Shown: in pieces, positions 41,228 through 54,759 of the stretch
Numbering within the stretch: the stretch's first letter is position 1
Layout of the letters: each line of letters opens with the position of its first letter
From: Acorus gramineus
Lineage: Eukaryota; Streptophyta; Magnoliopsida; Acorales; Acoraceae
Assembly (NCBI GenBank): GCA_030737835.1
Contig: JAUJYN010000022.1
Coordinates: 1,332,712-1,396,711, forward strand
Length of the DNA: 64,000 nucleotides
Direction: 5' to 3'
Translations under genes and position numbers: made by a program
Notes under the pieces: model-generated
What the model was told of the DNA's origin: nothing
Database searches by the model: none
Seen by the model: only the letters and a program-made list of their open reading frames with translations

Positions 41228-44200
41228 CCCGTCCGCAGGTACCTCCGATGTGTCGGACAGTACGGATGGTGGGAGTGTACTAGGTGGAGGCCACGAGGGT
41301 GGGAAAGGGATACTGGCGGACCAAGGGTGTAGAGCGGTGAGTTGAGGAGACCGGGTTGTAGATACTACCCGGGAGAGGGTTAACGAATGATGTCGCGAGC
41401 GTGGAATCGTTCTCCCCTTTGTTGGATCCGATGTAGGAATTCCCCGGCATTGGCTATACCTATCAAAGGACTAGGCGGAGGCCATGAGGGTGGGAGAGGC
41501 TACCGGTGGACCAGGGGTGTAGAGCAGTCTAAGTCTTTTCCCAAAGTCCCAAGATGTCTCCTTTCAGGAGTGAGGGTGTGGATGAGGCGAAGGCACGTCG
41601 CCTCGTGACCCATTCGTTGTTCGACCGTTCCCATAGTTGTTGGGTCCGGTCTCGTGATCGATGTTGAAGGACATCGTTGGGCGATTGTCTAGATGTAGAT
41701 GATCCAGTAGTGTTGAGTAGACCAGTAAATCCGGGTCTCTTCGACCGACGGTATGGTCTCTCCCCATAAGTCCCAAAAGACTCCCTTCGGGAGTGAGGGT
41801 GGGGGTGAGGTTGGTTGCGCCGCCGCGTGACCCAGTTATCCATTGGGTTTCTACCCATGTTTTCCTTGAAAGGAAATTGATTTATGTATTGAACTGTAGA
41901 ATGGTGATTGGTTTCCAGCCACTCACTGAGCTTGTAGCTCACCCTCGCATACTGTTTCTTTTCAGGGGCAGTGTTGGGCGTGGAGCTGGAGCTTTCCTGT
42001 GGCGTGGTCTTATGGGCGTGGAGCGTTCTGCCGGCGGGTGGCGAGTGCGAGGCTGTCATCATTCCTAGAGTCATTTTATGCTTTGTAAATCGTGCATGTG
42101 GCACAGGTTGTATTTTCTTTGGTCTAGACTTAGCTTTCACAGGACATTGATTGTGTATTCGGGTCTGTAATAATGTTTTTGATTTACAGACATTGTTATA
42201 TATTATGCTTCCGCTTTTCAGTCAGTTATCTTTATCTTGCTTTGTCGCCTGGTGTATTGTTGTTGGTGTCCTTATTGACCTCAGGTATTGATAGCTGATA
42301 TTATATTTATTTTGCCACGTCTCGAGGACGCCTGATATTATATTATATTTAGTTGTATCAGAGCCTGGTCTTGTCAGAGCCTAAGTCTAGTCGTATAGAG
42401 GATGAGTCGTAGGATTGTCATCCGAGTCCTCTTGTTTCAGAAGTTATCTTAGGTTGCTGACATGCCTCCTCGCATCCGTTGATGTGGACGTGACCCCCTG
42501 GACCCACCCTTAAGTTGTTGACTGGGTCGACTGGTTAGGGTGACTTGTTAGATCTCTTGTGCAGGATTAAGGCTTGGGTAGGAGATTCCAGCCTAGTAGT
42601 GTGATAGTGATGAATTGGTTGCAATTTCTAAGGTATGGATTGCGTCTCGATAATGGAGCTCTTTCCCGTGTATCGGTATTGCTGGTAACCATGGAGTTTG
42701 CGTGCGGCGCCTGTGTAAAGTGTTGAGGATGTGGCGCATTCCTCATTAAGAGATGATGCCTTCTTCTAGCCTTCCTACTCAGGATTAAGGGGCCTTGCAG
42801 GGTCAGCGTTGAGACCTGGGCTAGGGTACTCCGTGTTCCTTGTTTGGTTGTCGGGATATCCTATATCGGGACCTCATGGTGCCCTGTCAAGGTTTCTTTT
42901 CCCAGTCAAGTACTATCTTAGAAGCATCAAATTGATGGTGGATTTTTCCCTCTCACTTGGAAGGTGCTGTAGCAATGGTGATGCGTACGATCGGGATTGG
43001 GTGCGTCCTATTGCAGCTCAGTGGGCGATCGCTAGTGGACAGGGTTCCATAGTGGCATCTGGAGTCGCTTCGATATATCATTGAGCGTTGTAGCTGCCCG
43101 GTTGAGGCCAGAGTCCTGTGAGGTGCTCCCAGATACTATGCTTGTTGGTGCGCCCATATGGCAGAGATAGTAGGCTTGGGAGGCTACCAGGTAGAGGCCA
43201 CACAGGGAGAGTGCTGCTAAATGATGTCGAGAGCGTGGACTCCCCGTGATGAATCTGCCCATGGAGTGTAGGATGCTGGAGTTCCAATGGTTGTAGATGA
43301 GCGACCTATCTCTGGCGGCATGTGAAGCACAATTGTGGATACTGTCGCGTTTTGCCCCACATTGATCGCAAATAAGGAGACGCGATGCTAGCGTTCGTGA
43401 TGGGACTCAACCGCCCTATCAGATAGATGACGTCGCATAGGCATTGTCGAGGTTCGACGACCCCTTATTGCGTGTCTTGTGGATTAAGTGCGATTGAGCG
43501 ACTTACCAAGCGTGTAAGTGTCATCATGAGCGCCAGACATGCTCGAGGAGCAGAATCTGGACTTAATTGTTCGTGGTGTTGTTTTGATCTCCCCGTGGAG
43601 GTTGAAGATCAATTACCTTTGCCGCGAATCGATGATCTATTTGACCAGCTCTGGGAGCGAGTGTCTGCTGTTAGATCGATCTTCGCACAAGGGTACCACA
43701 AGTTAGAGATCCGAGAGTTGGACATCCCGTAGATGGCCTTTCGTGACCGTTCAGGCACTACGAGTTTTAAGTACTGCCGTCGGGATTGACGAATGCGCTG
43801 GATGCCTTCGTGTATCCCAAAAGTTTTATTGGGCCTCCGTGGACTACTTTGGGGTAGTTTTCATTGAGATTGCTGTAGTGCGATAAAAAGGTGATGTGGG
43901 TGACCTTGTTTCCCCAGGTTGGCATGCCCTCAGGCAAAGTTCAAGAATCATCATTGAGTGGAAAGCGTCAGTCCATCGAGATTCCTCAGTGGACGTGGGA
44001 GTGGGTTATCAGGGATTGTTGCGGACTCGCTAATGTCCTTTTCGGGTCACGACGCCGTCTAGGTGATCATTGACCGACTCACTAAGTCCGTGCTTCCCTC
44101 CCTAATCCAACTGATTGAGTCTCTGGACGCCTTGACGTGGGTTTTCACCTTCGCGATTGTTCGTCTTCATGGCACTCCAATCGGCGCTATTTTCGGTTGA

Positions 44201-45563
44201 GACGCGAGGGTTACTTTGAGGTTGTGGCGCAGCCTTTGGCGCGAGCCTCCATTTAAGTATAGCGTTTCATCGCCGATGGACAGCCAGACAAAGAGGACGA
44301 TTCAGACCTTGGAGGACATGCTAAGTGCCTGCGTGCTCGATGATGAAGGTAGTTGGGTGAGGCACCACCCATTTGTTGGGGTATGTTTGCAAGACGACTG
44401 CCATTCGAGCACCTAGATGGATCTGTGAAAGGCACTCTACAGGCGCAGTTTATACCTCCCTTGTGTTGGGACGGTTGAGGAGCGCCAGTTGGAGGGGCCA
44501 TAAGTTAGTTGTTTGACCTTGCGGTGGCCGGGTTGGTTCGTGTGTACATCTGCACCTCCCAGAACTGACAGAAGGCTACGCAGGTCATTGTCGCCAGGGG
44601 CTTACCTTTGAGTTTGGCGACCATATTTTCAAGAAGGTGTCCTGGCTAAAGGGCACCCTCTGTTTCGACGTTTAGGGCAAGCTGAGTTTGCTCTTTAATG
44701 GGACCATTTCTCGTCATTGAGTGGATTGGGGAGGTGGCTTATCATGTAGCCTTTCCCCCACAGCTGGCTCATGCCCACGACGTCGTCCTTGTCCAATGGC
44801 CGAGGCATTATGTCCACGATCCTGCTCATGTTAGTCTGTTCGACCACCTCATCCTCGAGGTGGTTTTGTCGTTCGTGGAGCGGTGGATCGAGGTCAAGGA
44901 CAAGCATGAGAAGAGGCTCCACGCTAAGACCGTTCCTTTGATTATAGTGTGTTGGTAGCGCCAGTCCGGTACGAAAACCACTTGGGAGCAAACGGTCTAT
45001 GCATGATACTTTCGGTCTTCCCTTTGGGTTTCCTTAAATTTTGAGGACTAAATTTCCTAAGGGGGAGGAATGTTGTGCCTGTGTCATTTGGAGAACTCTG
45101 ATTGAAAATAAGGGTACATAATTTTTTTCCTAGAAGTTATGTATTCCTGATTTGGTATTTGGATTTGATTTTGTTAAAATCCAAGATGAAGGGGTTTAAA
45201 TATGATTTTGTTATGCGATGTCCAGTTTTGAGTTAGCTTTCGTACATAAGTGGAATTAGATCAGTTGGATTCTTGTAGTAAATGTTATGGGTAGTTTTCC
45301 AAGTATACCCCGGGGAGGGAAATTCTGGCAGCAGCCCTGTTCTATGTTTAGCTCTAATTTTGGATTATCTAGAGAGATTATTTGATCTTGGCATAAACAT
45401 AAAAGTTGTAGATAATCCTCTTGGCTTTCCAACGGAATTAGAATTGTGCAATTCGGAGCTATATCAAGGAAGTTATGGCTGTTCCAGTGAAGCATGCGCA
45501 GAATTTCTAGTCAAAGGGCGACTAGGTCTTTTCCATCCCCTTTAGATATTTGTGTGCAACAAA

Positions 45564-45609
<46 letters not shown>

Positions 45610-47981
45610 TCACTTCCATGCCTACTTCTTGGTTCTCCTTCTCTCTTTCAAACCCTTCCCCCCCAAGTGTTTGTTTAAATGTCTCAAAGAGAAGGAGGAG
45701 GTGAAGGAAGAAGAGAAGGTTGTGCATGTGTGGTGTTGTTGATCCTCCCCTCTCAAGCTCTCATATCTTGTCCTCCCCCCCCCCCTGATTTGCAGCCATG
45801 GAGGAGGCTGAGGAGAGGGCTGAGGTGGTGGTGGCGGTTGAGGTGGTCGCGGGTGCGTCGAGGGCCCCCGAACCTCCCCCTTTCATTCCCCCTCCAAGAT
45901 CTCGTCGGATGGGATGCGCGAGGTCCCGGGTCGTAAGGTGAGTGGTTTGATTCCTATCCCCCCCCCTCTCTAGGGATGCACTCGACCCACTTAGACGTGC
46001 GTTGCGCATCGATGCCCCCCCCCCCAGCTATAATATGTAAAAGCTATGCATGCATGATTAATATGATATATCCATGCCACCTTAGACTTTGTATGCTAGG
46101 GATATGCACCCTTATATCATGTATAGCGGCCTATGCATGTTTAGTCACCTTGTCCCTTGATTTGAAAGCCTTGACCTATGCATGTTCCCATTTAGTTTAA
46201 TTTATTTAAATCAAGATGGGATTATGTGATTATATAGTTACAAGCATGCCTTAGAAAATATTATCACCTTGTTGTTATAATATATGTTTCCCCGCATCTT
46301 AGTTATGCGCCTTGGAGGAATTCTTGAGAATTCATGACATTAGTAGTGTTAGAAATTGTTGTCGACGGATCCAACAGGATCGTACGCGCGTGAGTAGGTT
46401 GTCTTCTCCTTTTGGTTGGATCCGATGTAGGAACTCCCCGGCGATGGCTGACCTGACAGAGGGCTTCCGTCCGGTACCTCCGATGTGTTCGGACAGTACT
46501 GGTAGTTGGAGTGGACTAGGTCGAGGCTACGAGGGTGGGAAAGGGCTACCTGGTGGACCAGGGGTGGAGAGCGGTCTAGTCTGTCCCAAAGGACCCATGA
46601 CACCCCTAAAGGGTGAGCGTGGGGTGGATCGGCGATGTTACGACCCTCTAACTTGTGTAGTTACTCCCGTTTAGGGACTATGACTACTTTAAGGTTAATA
46701 TGAGTGTGTTGGTTGTTGTTATGCATGTGTGTGATATCTCGATAAGCGAGTATCGAGAGTGGTTGTTTTCCTTTGGGTTTCGCTTTGCAAACATGGGATC
46801 GTTCTCCCCTTCGTTGGATCCGATGTAGGAACTCCCTGGCGTTGGCTGTACCTGATAGAGGGCTCCCGTCCGCAGGTACCTCCGATGTGTCGGACAATAC
46901 GGATGGTGGGAGTGGACTAGGTGGAGGCCACGAGGGTGGGAAAGGGCTACTGGCGGACCAAGGGTGTAGAGCGGTGAGTTGAGGAGATCGGGTTGTAGAT
47001 ACTACCCGGGAGAGGGTTAATGAATGATGTCGCGAGCGTGGAATCGTTCTCCCCTTCGTTGGATCCGATGTAGGAACTCCCCGGCATTGGCTATACCTGT
47101 CAGAGGACTAGGTGGAGGCCACGAGGGTGGGAGAGACTACCGGTAGACCAGGGATGTAGAGCAGTCTAAGTCTCTTCCCAAAGTCCCAAGATGTCTCCTT
47201 TCAGGAGTGAGGGTGTGGATGAGGTGAAGACACGTCCCTCATGACCCATTCGTTGTTCGACCGTTCCCATAGTTGTTGGGTCCGGTCTCGTGATCGATGT
47301 TGAAGGACATCGTTGGGCGATTATCTAGATGTAGATGATCCAGTAGTGTTGAGTAGACCAGTAAATCCGGGTCTCTTCGACCGACGGTATGGCTTCTCCC
47401 ATAAGTCCCAAAAGACTCCCTCCGGGAGTGAGGGTGGGGGTGAGGTTGGTCGCGCCGCCGCGTGACCCTGTTATCCATTGGGTTTCTACCCATGTTTTCC
47501 TTGAAAGGGAATTGATTTATGTATCGAACTGTAGAATGGTGATTGGTTTTCAGCCACTCACTGAGCTTGTAGCTCACCCCTCGCATACTGTTTCTTTTCA
47601 GGGGCAGTGTTGGGCATGGAGCTGGAGCTTTCCTGTGGCGTGGTCTTATGGGCGTGGAGCGTTCTGCCGGCGGGTGGCGAGTGCGAGGCTGTCAGCATTC
47701 CTAGAGTCATTTTATGCTTTGTAAATCGTGCGTGTGGCACAGGTTGTATTTTCTTTGGTCTAGACTTGGCTTTCACAGGACATTGATTGTGTATTTGGGT
47801 CTGTAATAATGTTTTTGATTTACAGACATTGTTATATATTATGCTTCCGCTTTTCAGTCAGTTATCTTTATCTTGCTTTGTCACCTCTTGTATTGTTGTT
47901 GGTGTCCTTATTGACCTCAGGTATTGATAGCTGATATTATATTATATTTTTCCACGTCTCGGGGACGCCTGGGGCGTGACA
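41228..47981 (+). mobile_element. Element A copy in unit 2
   Basis: 5' LTR remainder 41228 to about 42332, interior to 45070, 3' LTR 45071-47981. The end of the 5' LTR and the start of the primer site are replaced by an AT-rich string (about 42333-42354), so GGGGCGTGACA is missing. The 3' LTR keeps an intact TTTTCAG acceptor (47595-47601) and the exon 2/microexon fusion (45898/45899). Confidence 0.85.
42470..45000 (+). pseudogene. Wrecked gag-pol interior of element A, unit 2
   Basis: Same fragments as 15460-18000: gag start ATGCCTCCTCGC (42461-42472) then TGA, RT fragment [10 protein letters not shown] (about 43620-43730), integrase pieces and the chromodomain-like end near 44960. One shared frame (43427-43732) is open slightly longer here than in unit 1. 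Confidence 0.75.
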
Positions 47982-49356
47982 CATGGGTACGACCCGCTAT
48001 CGGGATGTACCTCATTAGTCAGAGCGCGAACGATGAATCGCCACCCTGCATCCGTGAGATGCACTTGAATGGAATTCATTTGTTGTATCGGTTTTGTTAA
48101 ACCGGTGGCTATGGCATTAAGTTAGGCCTACCTGTGCTAGGCGCATTTATGAACCGCCTATTGGGTTATATGTGTGGGCTTATTTCTGCTTGAGAGCAGA
48201 GGTAACCCCTCGCGTTCGAGCAACGCACCCGTGTGGGAGTACAAGAGTATTCGATATCATCGATATGTGATTATCGAGCAAAGTTGACTTTCCCATAGGG
48301 TTCGCTTTGCGAACGTGTGGTGCTTCCTCTTGACATCGTCGTGCGTCAAAACACCCCAGCGTTGAAGCTATCCTGTTTGGGTGCCACCACTTATAGGTGC
48401 TATCGATGCGTATTTAGGTACACATCTGGCTGATGTACCGATCGTGGAAGGACGACAGGTAGAGGCTACACGGGAGAGGGCTACCGGATGATATTGCGAG
48501 CGTGGAATCATTCTTCCCTTCTTCGGATCCATGTTGAAGCTACTCACGTTAAAGCTATCCTGACAGAGAGCTCCAACTTGTAGGTACTACCGATGCGTTT
48601 GGCAGAGGTACTGATCATGGGAGTATACCAGGTAGAGGCTACTCGGGAGAGGGCTACCGGATGACGAAGGGTGTAGAACAAAAGGTTTTCTTCCAACAGT
48701 CCTGTGTCACCCTTAGGGGTGAGGGTGAGGATGAGATGAAGTCACGTTGCCGCGTGACCCATTCATTTTCGTCCGTTCCCATAGTTGTTGGGTCCGGTTA
48801 CGTATCGATGTTCAAAGACATCGTTGGGCAGTTATCTTGATGTAGATGATCCAATAGTGTGGTGTAGACCAGTAATTCCGTGTCTCTTCGACCAACGGTA
48901 TGGTCTCTCCCCAAGAGTCCCAAGAGCCTCCCTCCGGGAGTGAGGGTGAGGGTGAGGTTGGTTGCGCCGCCGCGTGACCTTGTTATCCATTGGGTTTCCA
49001 CCAATGTTTTTCCTTGAAAGGAAATTGCTTTATCATGAAACTGTTGTAATGGTGATTGGTTTCCAGCCACTCACTGAGCTTGTAGCTCACCCCTCGCATA
49101 CTGTTTCTTTTCAGGGGCAGTGTTGGGCGTGGAGTTGGAGCTTTCCTATGGCCTGGTCTTATGTGCGTGGAGCGTTCTGTCCGGCGGGTGGTGAGTGCGA
49201 GGCTGTTAGCAGTCCTAGAGTCATTTTATGTATTGTAAATCGTGCATGTGGCACAGGGTGTATTTTGTTTGGACTAGACTTGGCTCTCACAGAACATTGA
49301 TTGTATATTCCAGTCTGTAATGATATTTTTTATTTATAGACTTATTGATATTTTAC
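47982..49356 (+). mobile_element. D remainder, unit 2 (fuller copy)
   Basis: Carries the LTR section deleted from unit 1, including TGAGCTTGTAGCTCA and the TTTCTTTTCAG acceptor (49104-49114). Homology to the A LTR fades after TTATAGACTTATTGATAT; no GGGCGTGACA end is present, so it is 3'-truncated at or before the Tat element. Confidence 0.65.
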
Positions 49357-49864
49357 GCAGATTTTGCAGGGGAGTGTCCACTGGTTAATAGATCAAAATG
49401 GGTAATAAGGTGTTTGATTTGACCTTCCATTAGATCTTTGTGGTCTGACAGTGTCTAGGTGAGGGGCGGCTAGTTGAAACTAGCCGTCCAGTGAGGGGTG
49501 GCTACTCTCAAGGAGCCGCCCCCATCATAACCTGCCAAACGTCGTATCTCTGACAAGCGGTGACTTGGGTCGGTTACTAAAGTTGAACCGGCTGAGATGG
49601 GGCGGCTAAAAGGGACAATCCGCCGCAATCATGCTGCTTTATGTCCCATCCCAAGGAGGCGGTTTGGTCGGTTAGGGGGCGGCTACTCTCAAGTAGCCGC
49701 CCCTATCCTGGTCTCAGATTTTCCTAAGTGTTTAGACTTGGGTTTCTAAGAGCGGTGGGTTTCTAAGGAAGCTTTCTTTATGGTTTCCAAATGTGGTTAT
49801 TTCTAAATATTACTTGAAGTATTTTCGTCTTTTTGGATGGTCAAAATTGGGTATGTACACCCAT

Positions 49865-51330
49865 AGCATCCGAAAACGGCAGAGGAGGGCGACCTCGCGA
49901 AGGAGATCGATGAGATGGGCCAAAGATACCGTCGACTCGAAAACCTGATGGAACAAGTCCTAAAGGGACCGGGAGTCATGCCACCACCACCCCCGACCCC
50001 CGAGGTTCGACACCATGAAGAACCTTCGAAAGTTGGAGCCTAGCCACCCACGAGCGGAGCCATGAATCCGTGTACTCTTCTGGAGGAGAACGGCGACGCC
50101 GAGCAAGGGGCACTCTCACTCGGGGTCGCCTCCAGCAAGAGCGGTTGCAAGGGTCAAAAGAGAATGGCAGAGAGGTGGATCCCCACGCCATGAACACCAC
50201 TGTCAGCACGAGCAACAGCGGCCTTGCAGGGAGAAAATCTCCGACCGGTACTTGATGTCATCCGACAATGACTACAAGGAAGAGTGATTCAACCTGCCAC
50301 GACAAAAGTACCAAAGTGAGATGAATGTCACTCGGGACAATGATTTCATCACCAAGGCACTAAAAGGTTTTGCATCCTCTTTCACTCAAAGGATCCTACA
50401 ACACCCAGACAGTTTGTCCAGCCGGAGTTCCGCCTGTACAATGACACTGCAGACCCCTTTGACCATGTGTTAAGCTCCAGGCACGCAATGGCGCTTTACT
50501 AGCAACACGACGAGCTCATGTGCTGGATGTTCCCATTCTGTCTGGAGGGAGCTGCCTTGAGTTGGTTTCACCAACTCCCTGGAGGAACAATTCGCTTCTT
50601 CGAAGAGCTTGGTACATTGTTTGCAGAACACTTCATATGCAACCGAAACAGAAAAAAATTTGGGGGACCTAATGAAGGTGCATATGCAACTCGGAGAATC
50701 AATACTCCAGTACATCGACCGCTTCCGCCTCCTCATGTTCGAGGTTGAAAGATGCGATCCGAACGCGGCTGTGATGGCGTTTCGCAACGGCCTGCCTCCA
50801 AAGCATGAGTTTAAGAATTCTGTAGTCAAGAAGGTTCTGGAGACGCTCAACGAGTTGATGTGCCGGGCCGAGAAGTATGCCAAGGTCGATGATGAATCCG
50901 TCTCCTTCTGACCTATGGCGGTGGTGGCGGTTTCGAAAACCCTCTGACTCGGGAAGACAGAGGACGAAAGTCTCGGCGTAAATAGAAGGACTCTGCGATG
51001 GCGAATGAGGTCCGTGAGAGGCCATACACCAAATTCACCATTCCCCTAATGCAAATACTAGACATGATCAAGAGCGCCCCCTTCTTTCGATTGGCACCTC
51101 CCATGAAAAGCGACCCAGTTGAGAGAGACAAAGGGCTTAAATGTGATTATCATAGAGACTTCGATCAGCAGATTGAAATATGCCGCACGCTTCAAGGATT
51201 CTCGGAGACTCTGGTCAAGAAGAGGAAGCTGAAGGAGTGCATCGATAAGGAGGAGGATAGAGGCTTTGAAAAGCACGTTATGGCGATCACCTCATCCAGC
51301 GTAGCCGGGGTCATGAGGTAACCTGTGGGG
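49865..51330 (+). pseudogene. gag of Tat element C, unit 2
   Basis: Same pieces and stops as 22160-23640: LEGAALSWFHQLPGG near 50545-50590 and the CDYHRDFDQQIEIC knuckle near 51143. The stops shared between copies predate the duplication. Confidence 0.75.
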
Positions 51331-51399
51331 GTTCCCTAGCCTGGAATATCCAAAGTCGATACGACATACTGGGAAAAGGGACTCTGACTTCGGTGAAGT

Positions 51400-51982
51400 G
51401 ATGCATGTCTACCGAGAGCAACGCCTGATAGCCAAAAAGCAGAAGCCAGAGGACCCTGGGGCCATAATTTTCTAAGACGAAGACCTGACCGGCGTCCATA
51501 CACACAACGACGCGCTCGTCATCACCTTGCGCATAGCCAACTTCGATGTTAAGAGAATCCTGATCAAAACAGAAAGTTTAGCTGACAACCTATTCATGCG
51601 GCCGTTCCTCAAGATGGGATTGAAGCATTCAACCCTTAAACCCATAAGCAATCTGCTCATTGCCTTCAACGGGAGTCAAGCAGTGCCTGTCAGACGCATT
51701 AGATTGCCGGTGCAAGCCGGAGAGGAATTAGTCATGACCGTGTTTACCATGATGGACTTTCCATCCCCGTACAATGCCATCATTGGGCAAACCTGGCTAG
51801 GGGCAATGAAGGCAATCCCATCCATCTACCACCAGAAGCTACGCTTCCCCATGTTGCGCGGAATTATGGAAATCCATGGAGATCAACTCGTCTCCAGGAG
51901 ATGTTACACCATCGCCACTTCAAACAAAGCTCCCAATGTGAAGGAGAGCCCGATAGATTATGACATACATCCCAAAAGATAG
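51400..51982 (+). pseudogene. Protease of Tat element C, unit 2
   Basis: As at 23693-24277, with Lys-Thr-Glu at the active site. It has an extra stop (TAA near 51473, in the segment reading IIF) that unit 1 lacks. Confidence 0.78.
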
Positions 51983-52229
51983 CAATTACTGGCGGACCTG
52001 GTAAAGGCCAACGAGGCGAGACCTGGTCCGACCGAGAGGGTCGTGGATGACCTCGAGCAAGTTCCAATCGACTACAATGACCTAGAGAAGTATTTCGTCA
52101 TTGGCACAACCTTAGGCTAGAGTGAGAGAGCCAATATAATTCAGCTGCTTCACGTGCATATTGATGTGTTCGCCTGGAAGCCATCCGACATGCCCAGGAT
52201 CGACCCCGAAGTCGCTTGTCACCGAGTGT

Positions 52230-54142
52230 GCATATCTCCCACAGTATGGCCTGTCAAATAGCAGCAGAGAAGGGTGGCTCCAGTTTACATCGAGGTGATA
52301 AAAAAAGAAGTAGAAAAGTTGCTGGCTGTAGGAAGTACGGTACCCCGACTGGTTGACCATCATGGTGGTCATACTGAAGAAGAACAACAAATGGCGGGTC
52401 TTTGTTTATTTTACAGACATCAACAGTGCTTGCCTGAAGGATAGATTCCCTCTACCCAAAATAGACCAACTGGTGGACGTGTCCTCCAGTAACAAGCTCA
52501 TGAGCTTCATGGACACCTATTCGGGGTATCACCAAATCCCGATGTATAAGCACGATAAGGAGAAGACGACCTTCATCACACCGATGGGCACCTTTTGCTA
52601 CAAGGTCATGCCCTTCGGGCTAAAAAACACAGGAGTGACTTACCAACGGCTCATCACCAAAATGTTCGCTCAACACATTGGCAAGATCGTGGAGGCTTAC
52701 ATAGATGACATGCTTGTCAAGAGTCAAGATCGGGAAGAGCATGTCGAGCATCTCTGAACTGTGTTCAAGATATCGAGGAGAAATTGCATGAAGCTCAACG
52801 CATCCAAGTGTTCCTTTGGGGTAGAGTTAGGCAAGTTCTTGGGTTTCCAGACAATCCATCGGGCAAAAGAGGTGAATCCGGACCAGATCAAAGCCGTGCT
52901 CGAAATGAACCCCCCTAGGAATAGGAAGGAAGTCTAGAAGTTGACCGGCCAGCTGGAAGCCCTTAATCGCTTCATCTCAAAGGCTACTAAAAGGAACCTA
53001 CCATTCTTCAAGTTGCTTCGAAAGGCTGAAAAGTTTGATTGGACACCAGAATGTCAAGAGGCTTTTGAAAAGCTCAAACAGTACCTGGCATGGCCTCTAC
53101 TGCTTATGAAGCTGAGCCCGAGAGAGCCATTTTACCTATACGTCGCAGCCTCAGACCATGCAGTCAGCTCGGCCATCGTGAGGAAGCACGAGGGGGTGCA
53201 GCGGCCAGTCTACTATGTGAGAAAATCTTTAGGCGGACCTGAAACCTGATACCTGTACTTGAAAAAAGTTGCCTACGCCCTCCTCATTTCTTCGTGAAAG
53301 CTTAGGCATTACTTTGTAGCTCACTCTATCCATGTGGTGACCAACTACCCACTCAAAGTCATCCTGAAGAAGGCTGACATTACTGGCCGGCTACTTAAAT
53401 AGGCGATCAAGTTGTCCCCTTTCGACATCCACTGCGTTCCTAGGAATGCCATTAAGGGACAAGTAATTGCTAACATACTGGCCGACCTGACACCACCATC
53501 CATAGAAGTCTGTTTGGTAGACGACAAAGCTCCGGCCAGAGAACTGACTTGGACCCTTAATGTCGACGGAGCTTCTAACCGGAGGGGCGTAGAGCTTGGT
53601 CTTGCGCAATAGCGAGGGGCTCCTCTTCGAACATGCCATAAAGCTAGGCTTTCGGACCTCCAATAACGAAGCTGAATATGAGGCACTTATTGCCGGGCTG
53701 GAGCTCGCGATCCATCTTAGCATCAAGGCCATGGACGTCTCAGCGATTCGCAGCTGGTGGTGTTCTAGAGTACGGTGGAGGATGAAGCTCGCGACGATCG
53801 AATGATTGCATATCAGAAGAGGGTACAACAGCTACTCTGACAATTCACTTCGGCCCCCATCTTTTAGGTAGAAAGAGAATTGAATGCCCAAGTGGACGCC
53901 CTGGCCAACTTAGCTTCAACAATCGGTTGGAAGCCCTCCCGTGACATACGTATCGACTACTTGAAGTACCCGAGTATCGAGTGGAAGGGGGAGGTCATGA
54001 TTATTGCCTGCGTAGAAGAATCACCAAACTGGATGACCGATATAATGCGCCACCTAAAAGACGGATTCCTGTTAGATGATAAACTCGAAGCTAAGAAACT
54101 GAAGCAGCGGGCATCTGGGTTTTGGATGTCATCCATGGGCAT
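52230..54142 (+). pseudogene. RT, RNase H, aRNH and linker of Tat element C, unit 2
   Basis: RT 52353-52757 with EAYIDDMLVKS, RNase H 52941-53249 (open further than in unit 1, reaching RPVYYVRKSLGG), aRNH from about 53515 (VDGASNRRG, then [14 protein letters not shown]), linker 53880-54142. The stops after the RT core and before RNase H are the same as in unit 1. Confidence 0.82.
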
Positions 54143-54144
54143 AC

Positions 54145-54759
54145 TGTCACGCCCCAGGGCGGCCGTCCCCGAGACGCGGCAATATATAAAGTATCAGCTA
54201 TCAATACCTGAGGTCAACAAAGACTCCAACAACAACACACAAGGTGGCAAAGCAAAGATAAATGATAACTGACAAAAAAGAGGAAGCATAAGATATCAAC
54301 AATGTCTGTAAACCAAAAACATTATTACAGACTCAAATACACAATCACTGTCCTGTGAGAGCCAAGTCTAGTCCAAATAAAATACAACCTGTGCCACATG
54401 CATGATTTACAATACATAAAATGACTCTAGGACTGCTGACAGCCTCGCACTCGCCACCCGCCAGACAGAACGCTCCACGCACATAAGACCACGCCACAGG
54501 GAAGCTCCAGCTCCACGCCCAACACTGCCCCAGAAAAGAAATAGTATGCGAGGGGTGAGCTACAAGCTCAGTGAGTGGCTGAAAACCAATCACCATTACA
54601 ACAGTTCAATGTTAAGGCAATTTCCTTTCAAGGAAAACATGGGTGGAAACCCAATGGATAACAAGGTCACGCGGCGGCGCGACCAACCTCACCCTCACCC
54701 TCACTCCTGGAGGAAGACTCTTGGGACTTTTGGGGAGAGACCATACCGTTGGTCGAAGA
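54145..54759 (-). mobile_element. H copy: minus-strand LTR 3' fragment, unit 2
   Basis: Duplicate of 26421-27035 with the same two sharp borders. Confidence 0.85.

Larger units (their letters stand above)
49357..54144 (+). mobile_element. C: Tat-lineage fragment, unit 2
   Basis: Same content as 21912-26420 plus about 0.3 kb more of the leader. The leader has three GGGGCGGCTA-type inverted repeats (about 49463-49530 and 49676-49703). It ends at LTR H (54145). No integrase or LTRs. Confidence 0.85.

Noticed and set aside
45796..45937. Small protein starting at ATGGAGGAGG in exon 2 of the A copy (good start context)
   Set aside because: The frame is broken in the other A LTR copy and absent in E and S1, so a conserved leader peptide is not supported.
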